64,000 bases of DNA from Bacteroidota bacterium (GCA_016776505.1 JADHTG010000001.1:1-64000), one strand, 5' to 3'. Counted from the first letter of the stretch, positions 46,740-56,668 are shown. Program-made: numbers and translations. Notes: generated by a model not told the origin, from the sequence alone.

Positions 46740-47324
46740 CTATAAACTTTTTAGTGCAAGTTTAATTAATTCCTCCACATTCATAGGTCCAGGATTTTCC
46801 CTTACAATTTTAAAGATTACCTTCTCTGCTTCATTTTTCTTAAATCCAAGTAAATGCAGCGCAGAAATGGCTTCTTCAACCGATTGGCCTCGACCCCCAG
46901 TTGCAGGAATAAGAGTTTCCCCTTTTTTCTGTAAAGTATCCTGAAGCTCTATTATCATGCGCTGAGCAGTTTTTGGACCTACACCTTTTATAGACTTTAA
47001 CAACGACACATTGGCATTAATTATTGCCTGAATAATCTCTGAAGTTTTAAAAGAAGAAAGTATTAATATCGCTGTATTGGAGCCTATTCCTGGCACAGAA
47101 ACAAGGTTTTTAAACATGTTTCTTTCTTCTTCGGAATAAAATCCATACAATGTATGCGAATCTTCTTTTATTGACAGATGTATCAGCAGTTTGGCCTGTT
47201 CTTTATTTCCCAGCTGCTCATAGGTCTGAATGGATATATTAATCCTGTAACCAACGCCTCCAATATCGATCACGACATAAGCAGGATTTTTATGTGTAAT
47301 AAAACCCTTTATATATTCATACAT
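46740..47324 (-). CDS. ruvA: Holliday junction DNA helicase subunit RuvA
   Basis: A 194-residue protein that binds Holliday junctions and directs RuvB. It has the OB-fold N-terminal domain (MYEYIKGFITHKNPAYVVIDIGGVGYRINI), then two helix-hairpin-helix motifs with VPGIGSNTAILILS and IKGVGPKTAQRMIIEL. The C-terminal RuvB-contacting domain is EEAISALHLLGFKKNEAEKVIFKI. It precedes sprA by 23 bases and likely shares its transcript. Confidence 0.96.
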   Translation of the reverse strand: MYEYIKGFITHKNPAYVVIDIGGVGYRINISIQTYEQLGNKEQAKLLIHLSIKEDSHTLYGFYSEEERNMFKNLVSVPGIGSNTAILILSSFKTSEIIQAIINANVSLLKSIKGVGPKTAQRMIIELQDTLQKKGETLIPATGGRGQSVEEAISALHLLGFKKNEAEKVIFKIVRENPGPMNVEELIKLALKSL

Positions 47325-47343
47325 GTCAATCTATTTGAATGGG

Positions 47344-47351
47344 CAAAGATA
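47344..47351 (-). promoter_or_regulatory. -7 promoter element upstream of ruvA-sprA
   Basis: CAAAGATA here reads TATCTTTG on the minus strand, matching TAnnTTTG, about 20 bases before the ruvA start. No convincing -33 is seen. It would drive ruvA, sprA and probably the downstream genes. Confidence 0.45.
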
Positions 47352-47386
47352 TCTCCCTTCCATGAACTAGCTGAATAAATACCTAA

Positions 47387-49660
47387 TTAATTTTCCTTAC
47401 ACTGTGCATCAATAACAGCCACCGTAACCATATTTACTATTTCATTCACAGAACATCCCATTTGTAAAATGTGAATTGATTTTTTCAATCCGTTTAGAAC
47501 AGGACCAATGGCTTCTGCATGGCTTATTTCCTGCACGAGTTTGTAAGCAATATTTCCAGCCGACAAATAGGGAAATATTAAGGTATTTGCTGGACCATCG
47601 TATAATTTTGAAAATGGGAAGTGTTCTTTCAGTATATCATTATTTATTGCAAAATTGGATTGCATCTCACCATCCACTACCAGTTCAGGATATTCTCTAT
47701 GTAGTTTGGCAACTGCTTCTCTAACCATGATCGGGATCCTGCCATTATTTGATCCAAAGTTTGAATAGGATAACATGGCAATGCGTGGCTCCATATTAAA
47801 CTCTTTAACCATTTCAGCTGTTTGAAGAGTTATTTCCACTAAAGTATTCACGTCAGGATTTTTATTAACTGTGGTATCTGCAAAGAATATTGGTCCATTT
47901 TCGGTTATTATCATATACATGCCTGAAACCAACTGATATCCCTCTCTTTTATCAATAAGTTGAAGTGCAGGGCGGATAGTTTCAGGATAAGGGGTGGTTA
48001 AGCCGGTAATCATAGCATCCGAATAGTTTTTTTCAACCAGCATGGCTCCAAAATAGTTACGAAGACGCATTTGATCTTTAGCTGCAACCAAAGTAATGCC
48101 TCTTCGTTTTCTTTTTTCGTAATAATATTCTGCAAATTCTTTCCTTCGTGTTGACTCATCCGGAGATCTTGGATCAATTATTTCAACATCACTTAATTCC
48201 AGATGATTATCCTTAATAATTGTTCTGATTTTCTTCTCATCACCAATTAAAATAGGTATAGCTATTTTTTCACTCGAAACAATTTCTGCAGCTTTAAGAA
48301 TTTTATAATGATGGGCTTCAGCAAATACAACTCGTTTTGGATTACTTTTAGCCCTCGATTTCAAATGCCTTATAAATGCACTTTTCTTTCCTAAACGTTT
48401 TGTTAACTCCTCCCGGTAGGCTTCCCAGTTGGTAATTGGTTTCTGTGCGACACCAGTTTCCATAGCAGCTTTTGCTACCGCAGTTGAAATATGCGTTATC
48501 AGACGAGGATCAAATGGTTTAGGAATTATATAATCCCTCCCGAAACTTAAATTTTTAATATGATATGCAATATTCACTTCTTCAGGTACTGGTTCTTTTG
48601 CAAGCTCAGCAAGTGCATATGCAGCTGCTAATTTCATTTCTTCATTGATTGTGGTCGCCATCACATCCAATGCCCCACGGAAAATAAATGGGAATCCAAG
48701 TACATTATTCACCTGGTTCGGATAGTCGGAACGACCTGTAGCCATAATGATTGAATCCCGGGCTTCGATTGCATCTTCATAGGTAATTTCAGGATCTGGA
48801 TTTGCCATTGCAAAAATAATAGGATCAAATGCCATCGATTTCACCATCTCTTTTGACAGCACATTGCCTTTTGAAAGGCCAACAAACACGTCCGCATCTT
48901 TTATAGCTTCTTTTAGTGTATGCACATCCTTTTCCGTGGCAAATTCTCTTTTATATTTATTTAAATCCGTACGATCTTTTCTTATTACTCCTTTACTGTC
49001 CAACATAACCACATTTTCTTTGCTAGCACCCATTGAGACATACAATCGTGTACATGAAACAGCAGAAGCCCCTGCACCATTTACCACAATTTTGATATCT
49101 CTCATTTTTTTACCAACCAGTTCAACTGCATTTATTAAAGCAGCACTTGAAATGATGGCAGTACCATGCTGATCGTCATGCATAACCGGAATTTTTAATT
49201 CCTTTTTCAGGCGAGCTTCAATTTCAAAACATTCGGGTGCTTTAATATCCTCCAGATTGATTCCACCGAAAGTAGGTGCAATCATTTTACATGTTTCAAC
49301 AAATCGATCAATATCATGTGTATCTACTTCTATGTCGAATACATCAATATCAGAAAATATTTTGAACAGGAGTCCTTTGCCTTCCATCACCGGCTTGGAC
49401 GCCAATGGGCCAATATCACCCAAACCTAATACTGCTGTACCGTCTGAAATAACAGCTACCAGATTACCCTTGGCGGTGTATTTGTAAACATCCTGACTAT
49501 TCCGATAGATTTCCATGCAAGGATCGGCTACTCCCGGAGAATAAGCCAGGGCGAGGTCCCTCTGACTGTCATGCGATTTTGTGGGTTTTACCTCAATTTT
49601 ACCTGGACGATCCTGTGAATGATAATCTAGTGCATCCTGAGTTGTGAATTCCTTTGTCAT
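47387..49660 (-). CDS. maeB: NADP-dependent malic enzyme MaeB with phosphotransacetylase-like domain
   Basis: A 757-residue bifunctional-looking protein. The N-terminal malic-enzyme part (about 1-430) has the catalytic and nucleotide motifs: [61 protein letters not shown] and [17 protein letters not shown]. The C-terminal part (about 430-757) is phosphotransacetylase-like, with [30 protein letters not shown] and [15 protein letters not shown]. MaeB oxidatively decarboxylates malate to pyruvate; its PTA domain is regulatory rather than catalytic. It lies about 60 bases upstream of ruvA on the same strand. Confidence 0.95.
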   Translation of the reverse strand: MTKEFTTQDALDYHSQDRPGKIEVKPTKSHDSQRDLALAYSPGVADPCMEIYRNSQDVYKYTAKGNLVAVISDGTAVLGLGDIGPLASKPVMEGKGLLFKIFSDIDVFDIEVDTHDIDRFVETCKMIAPTFGGINLEDIKAPECFEIEARLKKELKIPVMHDDQHGTAIISSAALINAVELVGKKMRDIKIVVNGAGASAVSCTRLYVSMGASKENVVMLDSKGVIRKDRTDLNKYKREFATEKDVHTLKEAIKDADVFVGLSKGNVLSKEMVKSMAFDPIIFAMANPDPEITYEDAIEARDSIIMATGRSDYPNQVNNVLGFPFIFRGALDVMATTINEEMKLAAAYALAELAKEPVPEEVNIAYHIKNLSFGRDYIIPKPFDPRLITHISTAVAKAAMETGVAQKPITNWEAYREELTKRLGKKSAFIRHLKSRAKSNPKRVVFAEAHHYKILKAAEIVSSEKIAIPILIGDEKKIRTIIKDNHLELSDVEIIDPRSPDESTRRKEFAEYYYEKRKRRGITLVAAKDQMRLRNYFGAMLVEKNYSDAMITGLTTPYPETIRPALQLIDKREGYQLVSGMYMIITENGPIFFADTTVNKNPDVNTLVEITLQTAEMVKEFNMEPRIAMLSYSNFGSNNGRIPIMVREAVAKLHREYPELVVDGEMQSNFAINNDILKEHFPFSKLYDGPANTLIFPYLSAGNIAYKLVQEISHAEAIGPVLNGLKKSIHILQMGCSVNEIVNMVTVAVIDAQCKEN

Positions 49661-49729
49661 TTTAATAGATTTATTTATTTCTAATTTTTTAATTCTGTAG
49701 ATATTGTTTTTCCAAATAGGTAAAAAAAT

Positions 49730-49761
49730 AAAGGACTACTCATATTATTTGAGAGTCCTTT
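49730..49761 (-). terminator. Intrinsic terminator after mdh
   Basis: On the minus strand AAAGGACT and AGTCCTTT pair (8 bp), extended by CTC/GAG across a one-base bulge, around an AT-rich loop. The hairpin runs directly into a TTTATTTTTTTA tract. It lies 25 bases after the mdh stop and ends that transcript before maeB. Confidence 0.85.
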
Positions 49762-49785
49762 AAATGTTGGGTATGTTGAAAGCCT

Positions 49786-50724
49786 TTAAAAAAGCTTCAT
49801 ATCAACCAATACTTTTTGTACTTCTCTTACTGATTTTGCTGAATGATTCACAAGTTCCATTTCCTTCTCATTTAGTTTCAGCTCCAGGATTTTTTCAATT
49901 CCGTCTCCTCCCAGAATTGCCGGAACACCAAAATAAAGATCCTTTAAACCATATTCTCCCTGAAGCCAGCAGCTTATCGGGAAAATTCTTCTTTGATTCT
50001 TTAGTATAGTTTCAGCCATTAGTGCTGCTGCTGCTCCCGGAGCATACCAGGCCGATGTACCCAGAAGATTAACAATTTCTCCCCCTCCTTTAACAGTTCT
50101 TGCAACGAGTGCATTTAATCGATCTTCATCTATTAATTCAGTAATTGGAATACCGCTAATAGTGGTGTATCTTGGCAGGGCAACCATTGTATCACCATGT
50201 CCTCCCATAATAACAGCACTGATTTCGTTCACTGAAATATTCAGCTCCAGGGCAATGAATGATTTAAAACGTGCGGTGTCTAATACTCCTGCCATTCCAA
50301 ACACCTGTTTTGCAGGCACTTTGGCCGTCAGAAAAGCAGTATAAGTCATTACATCCAAGGGGTTGGACACCACAATAACTTTGGCTTTCGGAGAATATTG
50401 AACTAATTGCCCGGTTACTTCTTTCACAATGTTAGCATTTATGGAAACCAGGTCATCCCTGCTCATGCCAGGTGAACGAGGGACTCCAGAAGTGATTATT
50501 ACCACTTCAGAATCAGCTGTTTTTGAATAATCGGAAGTATATCCAACTGTCCTGGTATCGTATCCTAAAACCGGGGCAGATTCCCACACATCCAAAGCTT
50601 TCCCTTCAGCCAGGCCTTCTTTAATATCAATTAACAGAACTTCATCAGCCACTCCATTATTGGCAAGCACATTTGCACAGGTTGAACCGACATTCCCTGC
50701 ACCAACAACTGTTACTTTCATCAT
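49786..50724 (-). CDS. mdh: Malate dehydrogenase
   Basis: A 312-residue NAD-dependent MDH of the lactate-dehydrogenase-like type. The Rossmann signature is VTVVGAGNVGSTCANVLA at the N-terminus. VIITSGVPRSPGMSRDDL forms the active-site loop, whose Arg91-type residues select oxaloacetate. The catalytic His lies in MGGHGDTMVALPRYT. The C-terminus has EKEMELVNHSAKSVREV. It interconverts malate and oxaloacetate, matching the malic enzyme next to it. An intrinsic terminator follows, so it is monocistronic, and it is divergent from gmd. Confidence 0.96.
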   Translation of the reverse strand: MMKVTVVGAGNVGSTCANVLANNGVADEVLLIDIKEGLAEGKALDVWESAPVLGYDTRTVGYTSDYSKTADSEVVIITSGVPRSPGMSRDDLVSINANIVKEVTGQLVQYSPKAKVIVVSNPLDVMTYTAFLTAKVPAKQVFGMAGVLDTARFKSFIALELNISVNEISAVIMGGHGDTMVALPRYTTISGIPITELIDEDRLNALVARTVKGGGEIVNLLGTSAWYAPGAAAALMAETILKNQRRIFPISCWLQGEYGLKDLYFGVPAILGGDGIEKILELKLNEKEMELVNHSAKSVREVQKVLVDMKLF

Positions 50725-50762
50725 ATTTTTAATTTTTGATTATCAAAAAGTTTTAAGGTCGA

Positions 50763-50770
50763 CAAAATTA
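50763..50770 (-). promoter_or_regulatory. -7 promoter element of mdh
   Basis: CAAAATTA reads TAATTTTG on the minus strand, a match to TAnnTTTG, about 39 bases before the mdh start. Confidence 0.45.
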
Positions 50771-50795
50771 TAAAATTTATTAGTTTAGTCGATAT

Positions 50796-50815
50796 CAATT
50801 GTTGAATAACAATTG
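50796..50815. promoter_or_regulatory. Perfect 8-bp palindrome, candidate operator between mdh and gmd
   Basis: CAATTGTT (50796-50803) and AACAATTG (50808-50815) are exact reverse complements separated by GAAT. The site lies between the divergent -7 elements of mdh (50763-50770) and gmd (50886-50893), upstream of the mdh -7 element. The size and symmetry suit a dimeric regulator. AT-rich DNA can produce such palindromes by chance. Confidence 0.4.
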
Positions 50816-50885
50816 GTTTAAATCTAGGTTATCAAGGTTAACTGATTCTTAGGACAGCTAAACCTTAAAATCATCCAAGATTATC

Positions 50886-50893
50886 TAATTTTG
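50886..50893 (+). promoter_or_regulatory. -7 promoter element of gmd
   Basis: TAATTTTG matches TAnnTTTG, 16 bases upstream of the gmd ATG. No convincing -33 TTTG lies at the usual spacing. Confidence 0.45.
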
Positions 50894-50909
50894 CAGAAAA
50901 ATTAGACGG

Positions 50910-52049
50910 ATGGTTAAAAAAGCACTGATTACTGGAATTACAGGACAGGATGGAGCATTTCTCGCAGAATTTTTACTGGAAAAAGGATATGAAGTTCACG
51001 GAATCAAAAGAAGATCTTCATTATTCAATACCAATAGAATTGATCATTTATATAAAGATTTGCATGAAGCAGATGTCAATTTCAGGTTGTATTACGGAGA
51101 TATGACAGACTCGAGTAATTTGATAGGAATTATGCAGAAAGTCCGACCTGATGAAGTATATAATCTGGCCGCTCAGTCTCATGTTCAGGTGAGTTTTGAA
51201 ACACCAGAATATACAGCGAATGCTGATGCACTTGGAGCTCTTCGGATATTGGAGGCTGTTAGGATGCTGGGGCTAGAAAAGCAAACCAAAGTATACCAGG
51301 CGTCCACTTCAGAACTTTATGGGAAGGTTCAGGAAATTCCCCAGAGCGAGACCACCCCATTTTATCCACGCTCGCCTTATGGGGCTGCCAAGCTGTATGC
51401 TTATTGGATTATGGTGAACTACAGGGAAGCATACAATATGTTTGCGTGCAATGGAATTCTTTTCAATCACGAATCTCCACTTCGGGGCGAAACCTTTGTT
51501 ACACGGAAAATAACCCGCGCAGCATCACGAATTGTATTGGGACTTCAAAATAAGTTTTATTTAGGAAATTTACATGCAAAACGTGACTGGGGACATGCCA
51601 AAGACTATGTGGAGGCTATGTGGTTGATGCTTCAGCAGGATGAACCAGAAGATTTTGTTATCGCAACCGGCAAAACCACCACAGTTCGTGATTTCGTCAC
51701 TTTGTCTTTTCAAAAATTAGGAATCAATTTAAGGTATGAAGGCACAGGAATTGAAGAAAAAGGAATCATAGATAGCATTGATTTGGAATTGCTAAAAAAA
51801 CTTGAAATTGAACCAACAACCTTGGAGGTTGGGGATGTTTTACTTGAAGTTGACCCTGTTTATTTCCGACCTACTGAAGTAGACTTGCTACTTGGAGATC
51901 CAAGCAAAGCCAAAGAGAAATTAGGATGGGTAGCCAAGCTGGACCTGGATGATTTGGTCGAAGACATGATTAAATATGACCTGAAAAAGATGAAGAAAGA
52001 AAAATTCCTGTTTGACTCGGGTTACAAAACGAAAAGTGAATTGAAGTAA
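50910..52049 (+). CDS. gmd: GDP-mannose 4,6-dehydratase
   Basis: A 379-residue SDR-superfamily enzyme. [21 protein letters not shown] holds the GxxGxxG NAD(P) site. Then come [19 protein letters not shown], the SER/Tyr region [16 protein letters not shown] and [12 protein letters not shown] with the catalytic Tyr-x3-Lys, followed by [16 protein letters not shown]. It converts GDP-mannose to GDP-4-keto-6-deoxymannose. Its last base overlaps the first base of fcl (TAATG), so the two enzymes are co-translated. The product is used for fucosylated surface glycans. Confidence 0.97.
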   Translation: MVKKALITGITGQDGAFLAEFLLEKGYEVHGIKRRSSLFNTNRIDHLYKDLHEADVNFRLYYGDMTDSSNLIGIMQKVRPDEVYNLAAQSHVQVSFETPEYTANADALGALRILEAVRMLGLEKQTKVYQASTSELYGKVQEIPQSETTPFYPRSPYGAAKLYAYWIMVNYREAYNMFACNGILFNHESPLRGETFVTRKITRAASRIVLGLQNKFYLGNLHAKRDWGHAKDYVEAMWLMLQQDEPEDFVIATGKTTTVRDFVTLSFQKLGINLRYEGTGIEEKGIIDSIDLELLKKLEIEPTTLEVGDVLLEVDPVYFRPTEVDLLLGDPSKAKEKLGWVAKLDLDDLVEDMIKYDLKKMKKEKFLFDSGYKTKSELK

Positions 52050-52975
52050 TGGAGAAAAATGCCAAAATATACATTGCCGGTCATTTGGGTATGGTGGGTT
52101 CTGCGATTCACAGGAAATTAGTATCTGAAGGATACTCGCATTTTATTCTCAGAAGCATTGATGAACTGGACCTTAGCAATCAACAGCTATTAGCCGACTT
52201 CTTTGCACAGGAAAAACCAGAATATGTAATCCTTGCTGCTGCTAAAGTAGGTGGTATTTTGGCAAACAATACGTACAGGGCACAGTTTATTTATGAAAAC
52301 CTGATGATTCAAAACAATATCATTCACCAGAGTTATGTGCATGGCATTAAGAAATTACTATTCCTGGGAAGCAGCTGCATTTATCCGAAATTAGCACCAC
52401 AACCTTTGAAGGAAGAATACCTTTTAACAGGACTTCTCGAAGAAACCAATGAACCCTATGCCATTGCCAAGATTGCCGGTATCAAAATGTGCGAGGCATA
52501 TCGAGATCAATATGGCTGCAATTTCATTTCGGTGATGCCTACCAATCTGTACGGGCCCAACGATAATTTCGATTTGAATAATTCACATGTATTGCCCGCT
52601 CTGATTAGAAAGTTTCATGAAGGGAAAATAAATAATTCACCATTTGTGGAGGTATGGGGAACAGGAACTCCTAAAAGAGAGTTTTTACATGTAGATGATA
52701 TGGCTGCAGCTTGTGTGTACCTGATGCAGAACTATAATCAAAAAGACTTCATAAACATAGGATGTGGAGAAGATATTTCCATTAAAGATTTAGCTTTGTT
52801 AGTGAAGAAAATTGTTGGATTTGAAGGTGATCTGAAGTTTGAAAGCAGCAAACCGGATGGCACTCAACGGAAATTAATGGATGTGACCCGATTGAGTGCA
52901 ACAGGCTGGAAGCCAACGATTTCTTTGGAAGATGGGATCAGAAGTGTTTACGAGGAAGTGTTTTTGAAAAAATAA
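52049..52975 (+). CDS. fcl: GDP-L-fucose synthase
   Basis: A 308-residue SDR epimerase-reductase. The nucleotide site is [16 protein letters not shown]. Active-site residues are in [22 protein letters not shown] and [10 protein letters not shown] with the Tyr-x3-Lys. NLYGPNDNF and [12 protein letters not shown] follow. It performs the 3,5-epimerisation and 4-reduction that completes GDP-L-fucose from the Gmd product. It overlaps gmd by one base. The pair is transcribed from the gmd promoter. Confidence 0.96.
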   Translation: MEKNAKIYIAGHLGMVGSAIHRKLVSEGYSHFILRSIDELDLSNQQLLADFFAQEKPEYVILAAAKVGGILANNTYRAQFIYENLMIQNNIIHQSYVHGIKKLLFLGSSCIYPKLAPQPLKEEYLLTGLLEETNEPYAIAKIAGIKMCEAYRDQYGCNFISVMPTNLYGPNDNFDLNNSHVLPALIRKFHEGKINNSPFVEVWGTGTPKREFLHVDDMAAACVYLMQNYNQKDFINIGCGEDISIKDLALLVKKIVGFEGDLKFESSKPDGTQRKLMDVTRLSATGWKPTISLEDGIRSVYEEVFLKK

Positions 52976-53077
52976 CACTCTGTCATGCTAGCACATTAGC
53001 AAAGTGCTTGAAATATTTTAAGCATTTCTAATACTTCGCAAAATAAACATACACATTAAGTATTTAACTGTAACGTC

Positions 53078-53110
53078 AGATTTGACAACTTTTGGAAAGT
53101 TGTCAAATCT
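53078..53110. repeat. Perfect 15-bp hairpin (dispersed palindrome)
   Basis: AGATTTGACAACTTT (53078-53092) pairs exactly with AAAGTTGTCAAATCT (53096-53110) around a 3-base loop. No T-run follows on either strand. Near-identical TTTGACAACTT palindromes are, to my knowledge, scattered between genes in Bacteroidota. It may be a bidirectional RNA end or a repeat between fcl and cysS. Confidence 0.7.
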
Positions 53111-53150
53111 TCCCCAAAATCCACAGAAATAATTGAGATTTGCAGTATAA

Positions 53151-54626
53151 ATGATTGATATGTCTTCTAAATTAACTATTTATAATTCCTACTCCCGTAA
53201 AAAAGAAGTTTTTGAACCCATTGACCCACCCCATGTGGGCATGTATGTTTGCGGACCAACGGTTTATGGTGATCCTCATTTAGGTCATGCACGGGCAGCT
53301 ATTAATTTCGATATTTTATTCCGCTACCTCAGGCATTTGGATTACAAAGTGCGCTATGTTCGCAATATTACAGATGTTGGCCACCTGGAGAATGACGCAG
53401 ACGAAGGAGAAGATAAAATTGCGAAAAAAGCGCGATTAGAGCAACTAGAGCCCATGGAAGTAGCTCAACATTATACCAACCGCTATCACGATTCGATTCA
53501 GCAATTAAATTGTCTTCCTCCTTCACTTGAGCCGCATGCATCCGGACATATCATTGAGCAGATTGAACTGGTTCAAAATATATTAGAAAACGGTTTAGCC
53601 TATAAAACTGAACATAACATTTATTTCGATTTACTTAAATATGCTGAGAACCATCCATATGGTAAACTATCAGGGAAAATAATTGAAGACCTGATGAATA
53701 ATACGCGGGAGCTAAAAGGTCAGGATGACAAGAAGAATGCTGTGGATTTTGCCCTCTGGAAAAAAGCCACACCTGGGCATATCATGAAATGGACATCTCC
53801 CTGGAATACAGGCTTTCCCGGCTGGCACCTGGAATGTTCTGCGATGGGAGCAAAATACCTGGGAGTTCCTTTCGACATTCATGGAGGAGGAATGGACCTC
53901 ATGTTCCCACATCACGAATCAGAAATTGCACAGGCGAATGCTGCATTTGGTCAGGATCCTTGCAAATACTGGGTACACAACAACATGATCACTATTAATG
54001 GTCAGAAAATGGCTAAATCCTTTGATAATTTCATCACGCTGGAAGAAATGTTCGCAGGAAATCATAAGTTGCTTACACAGGCTTTCAGTCCCATGGTGAC
54101 CCGCTTTTTCATTTTACAGGCACATTACAGAAGCACTATTGATTTTTCCAACGATGCTCTTTTGGCATCCGAAAAAGGCCTTGACAGGTTGATGTCAGCT
54201 TATTCAAAACTGGATAGTCTCCAAGCCAGCGAAAAATCCTCCATCGACATAAAAGCATGGTCGGATAGTTGTTATGCCATGCTGAATGATGACCTGAACA
54301 CAGCCCGATTGATTGCAGAATTGTTTGAGGGAGCAAAATATGTAAATCTATTGATCGAAAAAAAAGAGACGCTTACTCAAACTGATCTGGATTCCTTCAG
54401 GATGAAAATGAAAGTGTTTGTGGAGGACATTTTAGGATTGAGACCTGAAGAAAATTCTGCTTCTGTTGAAGATTCAGGGAAATTCATAGACATTCTTTTG
54501 AAACTCAGGAATAAAGCGCGTGAAAATAAAGACTGGGCTACTTCCGACCTCATTCGAGATCAATTGAAAGAATTGGGAGTTATAGTAAAAGACGGCAAGG
54601 ACGGAGCCAATTGGGAATGGGCATAA
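53151..54626 (+). CDS. cysS: Cysteinyl-tRNA synthetase
   Basis: A 491-residue class I synthetase. The Zn-binding Cys34 is in [17 protein letters not shown], whose HLGH is the HIGH motif. The other Zn ligands are in [17 protein letters not shown] and [11 protein letters not shown]. The KMSKS loop reads KMAKS. The C-terminal DALR-like helical domain ends in [11 protein letters not shown]. It charges tRNA-Cys. The ATG at 53151 is followed three codons on by a second ATG; either could be used. Confidence 0.97.
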   Translation: MIDMSSKLTIYNSYSRKKEVFEPIDPPHVGMYVCGPTVYGDPHLGHARAAINFDILFRYLRHLDYKVRYVRNITDVGHLENDADEGEDKIAKKARLEQLEPMEVAQHYTNRYHDSIQQLNCLPPSLEPHASGHIIEQIELVQNILENGLAYKTEHNIYFDLLKYAENHPYGKLSGKIIEDLMNNTRELKGQDDKKNAVDFALWKKATPGHIMKWTSPWNTGFPGWHLECSAMGAKYLGVPFDIHGGGMDLMFPHHESEIAQANAAFGQDPCKYWVHNNMITINGQKMAKSFDNFITLEEMFAGNHKLLTQAFSPMVTRFFILQAHYRSTIDFSNDALLASEKGLDRLMSAYSKLDSLQASEKSSIDIKAWSDSCYAMLNDDLNTARLIAELFEGAKYVNLLIEKKETLTQTDLDSFRMKMKVFVEDILGLRPEENSASVEDSGKFIDILLKLRNKARENKDWATSDLIRDQLKELGVIVKDGKDGANWEWA

Positions 54627-54715
54627 ATCAAATAAAAAGGCAAAAGTATAAAGTTAAATTAAACCATTCACAGTTTTGTCATTCAAGCCCATTTGTTCCT
54701 CATTCCGATCCCCAG

Positions 54716-54731
54716 CCTGCCCGCTGGCAGG
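54716..54731. repeat. CCTGCC...GGCAGG hairpin
   Basis: A perfect 6-bp GC-rich stem with a 4-base loop, embedded in AT-rich DNA. Its GGCAGG arm also occurs inside the palindrome at 36971-36996, so both may belong to one dispersed-repeat family. Confidence 0.4.
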
Positions 54732-54761
54732 TGAACCTGAATCTCAATTCACTCCTGTATT

Positions 54762-54778
54762 GCAAAATTCCATTTTGC
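54762..54778 (+). terminator. Terminator-like hairpin after cysS
   Basis: GCAAAAT pairs with ATTTTGC over a 3-base loop and is followed directly by TTTTAAAA. It lies about 135 bases after the cysS stop. The stem is A+T-rich, so the strength is modest. Confidence 0.5.
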
Positions 54779-54797
54779 TTTTAAAATTAGAATTCTG

Positions 54798-54815
54798 ACA
54801 AGCTGGAAAGCTTGT
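54798..54815 (+). terminator. Second terminator-like hairpin after cysS
   Basis: ACAAGCT pairs with AGCTTGT over a GGAA tetraloop, followed by TTTACCATTTT. The GNRA-type loop and trailing T-rich stretch favour transcription termination. Confidence 0.5.
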
Positions 54816-54946
54816 TTTACCATTTTAACCTACAGATGTCACCTGAATACAAGCATGAAATAAATCGGGCTTTGCCAGTCCGATTTCTGTACCCAAATGT
54901 TACATTTTTGCTGAATTAATGAACAGCTGAGGAATCTTTCTTTTCC

Positions 54947-54954
54947 TACCTTTG
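54947..54954 (+). promoter_or_regulatory. -7 promoter element of murB
   Basis: TACCTTTG is an exact TAnnTTTG match, 12 bases upstream of the murB ATG at 54967. The start in the longer frame (TTG 54952) would overlap this element, which supports the ATG. Confidence 0.5.
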
Positions 54955-54966
54955 CATTTTTACAAA

Positions 54967-55974
54967 ATGCTATTCCAACAAAACATATCACTCAAAAACC
55001 TGCATACCTTTGGTGTTGAAGCAAAGGCAAAACTTTTTTGCGAAATCAGTTCGGAAGATGAATTACTGGAACTCATTCAAAGTCCGGAATTCAAAGAAAA
55101 CAAATGGTTGATTTTAGGCGAAGGAAGCGATGTATTGTTTAGCCAGGATTTTAATGGACTCATTATGAAAGACAACATCAAGGGCATTGACCAGGTCTAT
55201 GAAACGGATGATTTTGCTTTTGTAAAGGCCTCGTCAGGAGAAAACTGGCATGCATTCGTTGAATATTGCGTGAATCAAAACTGGGGAGGAATAGAAAGCC
55301 TGGCACTGATCCCGGGAAATGTAGGTGCATCCCCTTTACAAAATATAGGAGCATATGGTGCAGAAGTAAAAGACACTATCCATTCTGTGGAAGTATTCAA
55401 TTTTCAAACCCATGAAATTGAAATTATCCTGAATAAAGAATGTGGATTCAGTTACAGGTGGAGCATTTTCAAAGAAGAGCAAAACAAGAACAAATACTTT
55501 ATCACTTCCGTTACCTTCAGACTCGCGAAAACTCCTGTAGTCAACATCAATTACAAGGATGTAAAGGAAGAAACAGGCAAAGCAAATCCATCCATTGCTG
55601 ATGTATTTCATGCAGTAATGGCTATTCGAACTCGAAAACTGCCCAGTCCAAAAGAACTTGGCAATGCCGGAAGTTTCTTCAAAAATCCGCATACCTCTAA
55701 AACCCACTATTATGAATTGCAAAAAGTATATCCTGATCTGAAAGGCTTTGAAGAAAAGGATAGTATAAAACTTGCTGCTGCTCAGCTCATTGACCTTTGT
55801 GGCTGGAAAGGAAAGGTGGAAAAAGGGGTTGGTGTTTATCAACAGCAGGCATTGGTTATTTGCAATTATGGAAATGCAAAAGGAAGTGATGTTATTGGAT
55901 TTGCAAAGAAAATTCAAAAATCTGTCAAAGAAAAATTTGGCATCGACTTGATTCCTGAAGTGAATATATATTAA
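54967..55974 (+). CDS. murB: UDP-N-acetylmuramate dehydrogenase (UDP-N-acetylenolpyruvoylglucosamine reductase)
   Basis: 335 residues from ATG 54967. The FAD-binding PCMH fold has LHTFGVEAKAK, ILGEGSDVLF, the IPGNVGASPLQNIGAYGAEVKD signature and IRTRKLPSPKELGNAGSFFKNP with the catalytic Ser. The final Glu lies in IPEVNIY. The presence of the longer middle loop places it in type I MurB. It reduces the enolpyruvyl group to give UDP-MurNAc, an early step in peptidoglycan synthesis. It is monocistronic by layout. Confidence 0.95.
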   Translation: MLFQQNISLKNLHTFGVEAKAKLFCEISSEDELLELIQSPEFKENKWLILGEGSDVLFSQDFNGLIMKDNIKGIDQVYETDDFAFVKASSGENWHAFVEYCVNQNWGGIESLALIPGNVGASPLQNIGAYGAEVKDTIHSVEVFNFQTHEIEIILNKECGFSYRWSIFKEEQNKNKYFITSVTFRLAKTPVVNINYKDVKEETGKANPSIADVFHAVMAIRTRKLPSPKELGNAGSFFKNPHTSKTHYYELQKVYPDLKGFEEKDSIKLAAAQLIDLCGWKGKVEKGVGVYQQQALVICNYGNAKGSDVIGFAKKIQKSVKEKFGIDLIPEVNIY

Positions 55975-56001
55975 CTTCGGTTTACAACCTTATAGCTACA
56001 T

Positions 56002-56667
56002 ATGCGAAAACTTGTATATTTTGTCTTAATTGTATCAGGCATCTCTGCTTGTGCACCAGCCCGGTTTATTCAACCATTGGAAGTCAAGCAGCATGCCGTT
56101 TCATTTAGCCTGGGCGGACCCCTGTTTAATTTTTCAGACATGAATATCCCGGCACCATTAAGCAGTATTTGTTATGGATTTGGTCTGAAAGACAACCTGA
56201 CTTTATTCGGCAGCTTACATACCACATCATTGGCTTTCGGTAATTTTCAATCTGATTTTGGTGCAACTTATAAATTTCTGGATCAGGAAAAATACAAACC
56301 TAATCTTTCAGCCTGTGCAGCAGGAAACCTGATTTTCAATTTTGATGAACCGAACTTGCATTTCTGGCCTCAAATAGACCTGAATGCCTACTGGGAACAT
56401 GGCAAGAACAATAGTTTTTTCTTCGTTGGAATTTCGAACTGGTTTGAGTTAGCAGCAGAACGGGCTCACGATCAGCCTTCCACCGACCATTGGCTGTTGA
56501 ATCCACAATTGGGTTATCAATGGAATACTAATTCATGGAGTTTTCATGCTGAATTAAAGTTTTTAGCCCCAGGTCACTCTAATGAGGAGGTTCTTATTGA
56601 CTTCAGAAGCTTAACAGGAAATTATGGTTCAACAGGACTTTATTTGGGAGTCACAAAGAAATTCTGA
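56002..56667 (+). CDS. Probable outer-membrane lipoprotein, beta-barrel-like
   Basis: A 221-residue protein with a lipoprotein signal: MRKLVYFVLIVSGISAC, lipid-acceptor Cys17, then Ala-Pro. The mature part consists of alternating hydrophobic strands (LYGFGLKDNLTLFGSL, LSACAAGNLIFNF, SWSFHAELKFLAPGHS) and ends in an aromatic-terminated strand LYLGVTKKF, as in small outer-membrane barrels. I do not recognise a specific family. Its stop lies one base before the start of the downstream lipoprotein-hydrolase gene, so the two are co-expressed. Confidence 0.7.
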   Translation: MRKLVYFVLIVSGISACAPARFIQPLEVKQHAVSFSLGGPLFNFSDMNIPAPLSSICYGFGLKDNLTLFGSLHTTSLAFGNFQSDFGATYKFLDQEKYKPNLSACAAGNLIFNFDEPNLHFWPQIDLNAYWEHGKNNSFFFVGISNWFELAAERAHDQPSTDHWLLNPQLGYQWNTNSWSFHAELKFLAPGHSNEEVLIDFRSLTGNYGSTGLYLGVTKKF

Positions 56668-56668
56668 C

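Larger units (their letters stand above)
54627..54966. other. Gene-free hairpin-rich spacer between cysS and murB
   Basis: A 340-base gap with no credible ORF. It contains four stem-loops: CCTGCC/GGCAGG (54716-54731), GCAAAAT/ATTTTGC (54762-54778), ACAAGCT/AGCTTGT (54798-54815) and AAATCGG/CCGATTT (54862-54886). The second and third have following T-runs. The murB promoter motif is at the right edge. Confidence 0.6.

Noticed and set aside
55336-55917. A 193-codon ORF opposite murB
   Set aside because: It is antisense to conserved murB motifs and starts and ends without gene-like context.
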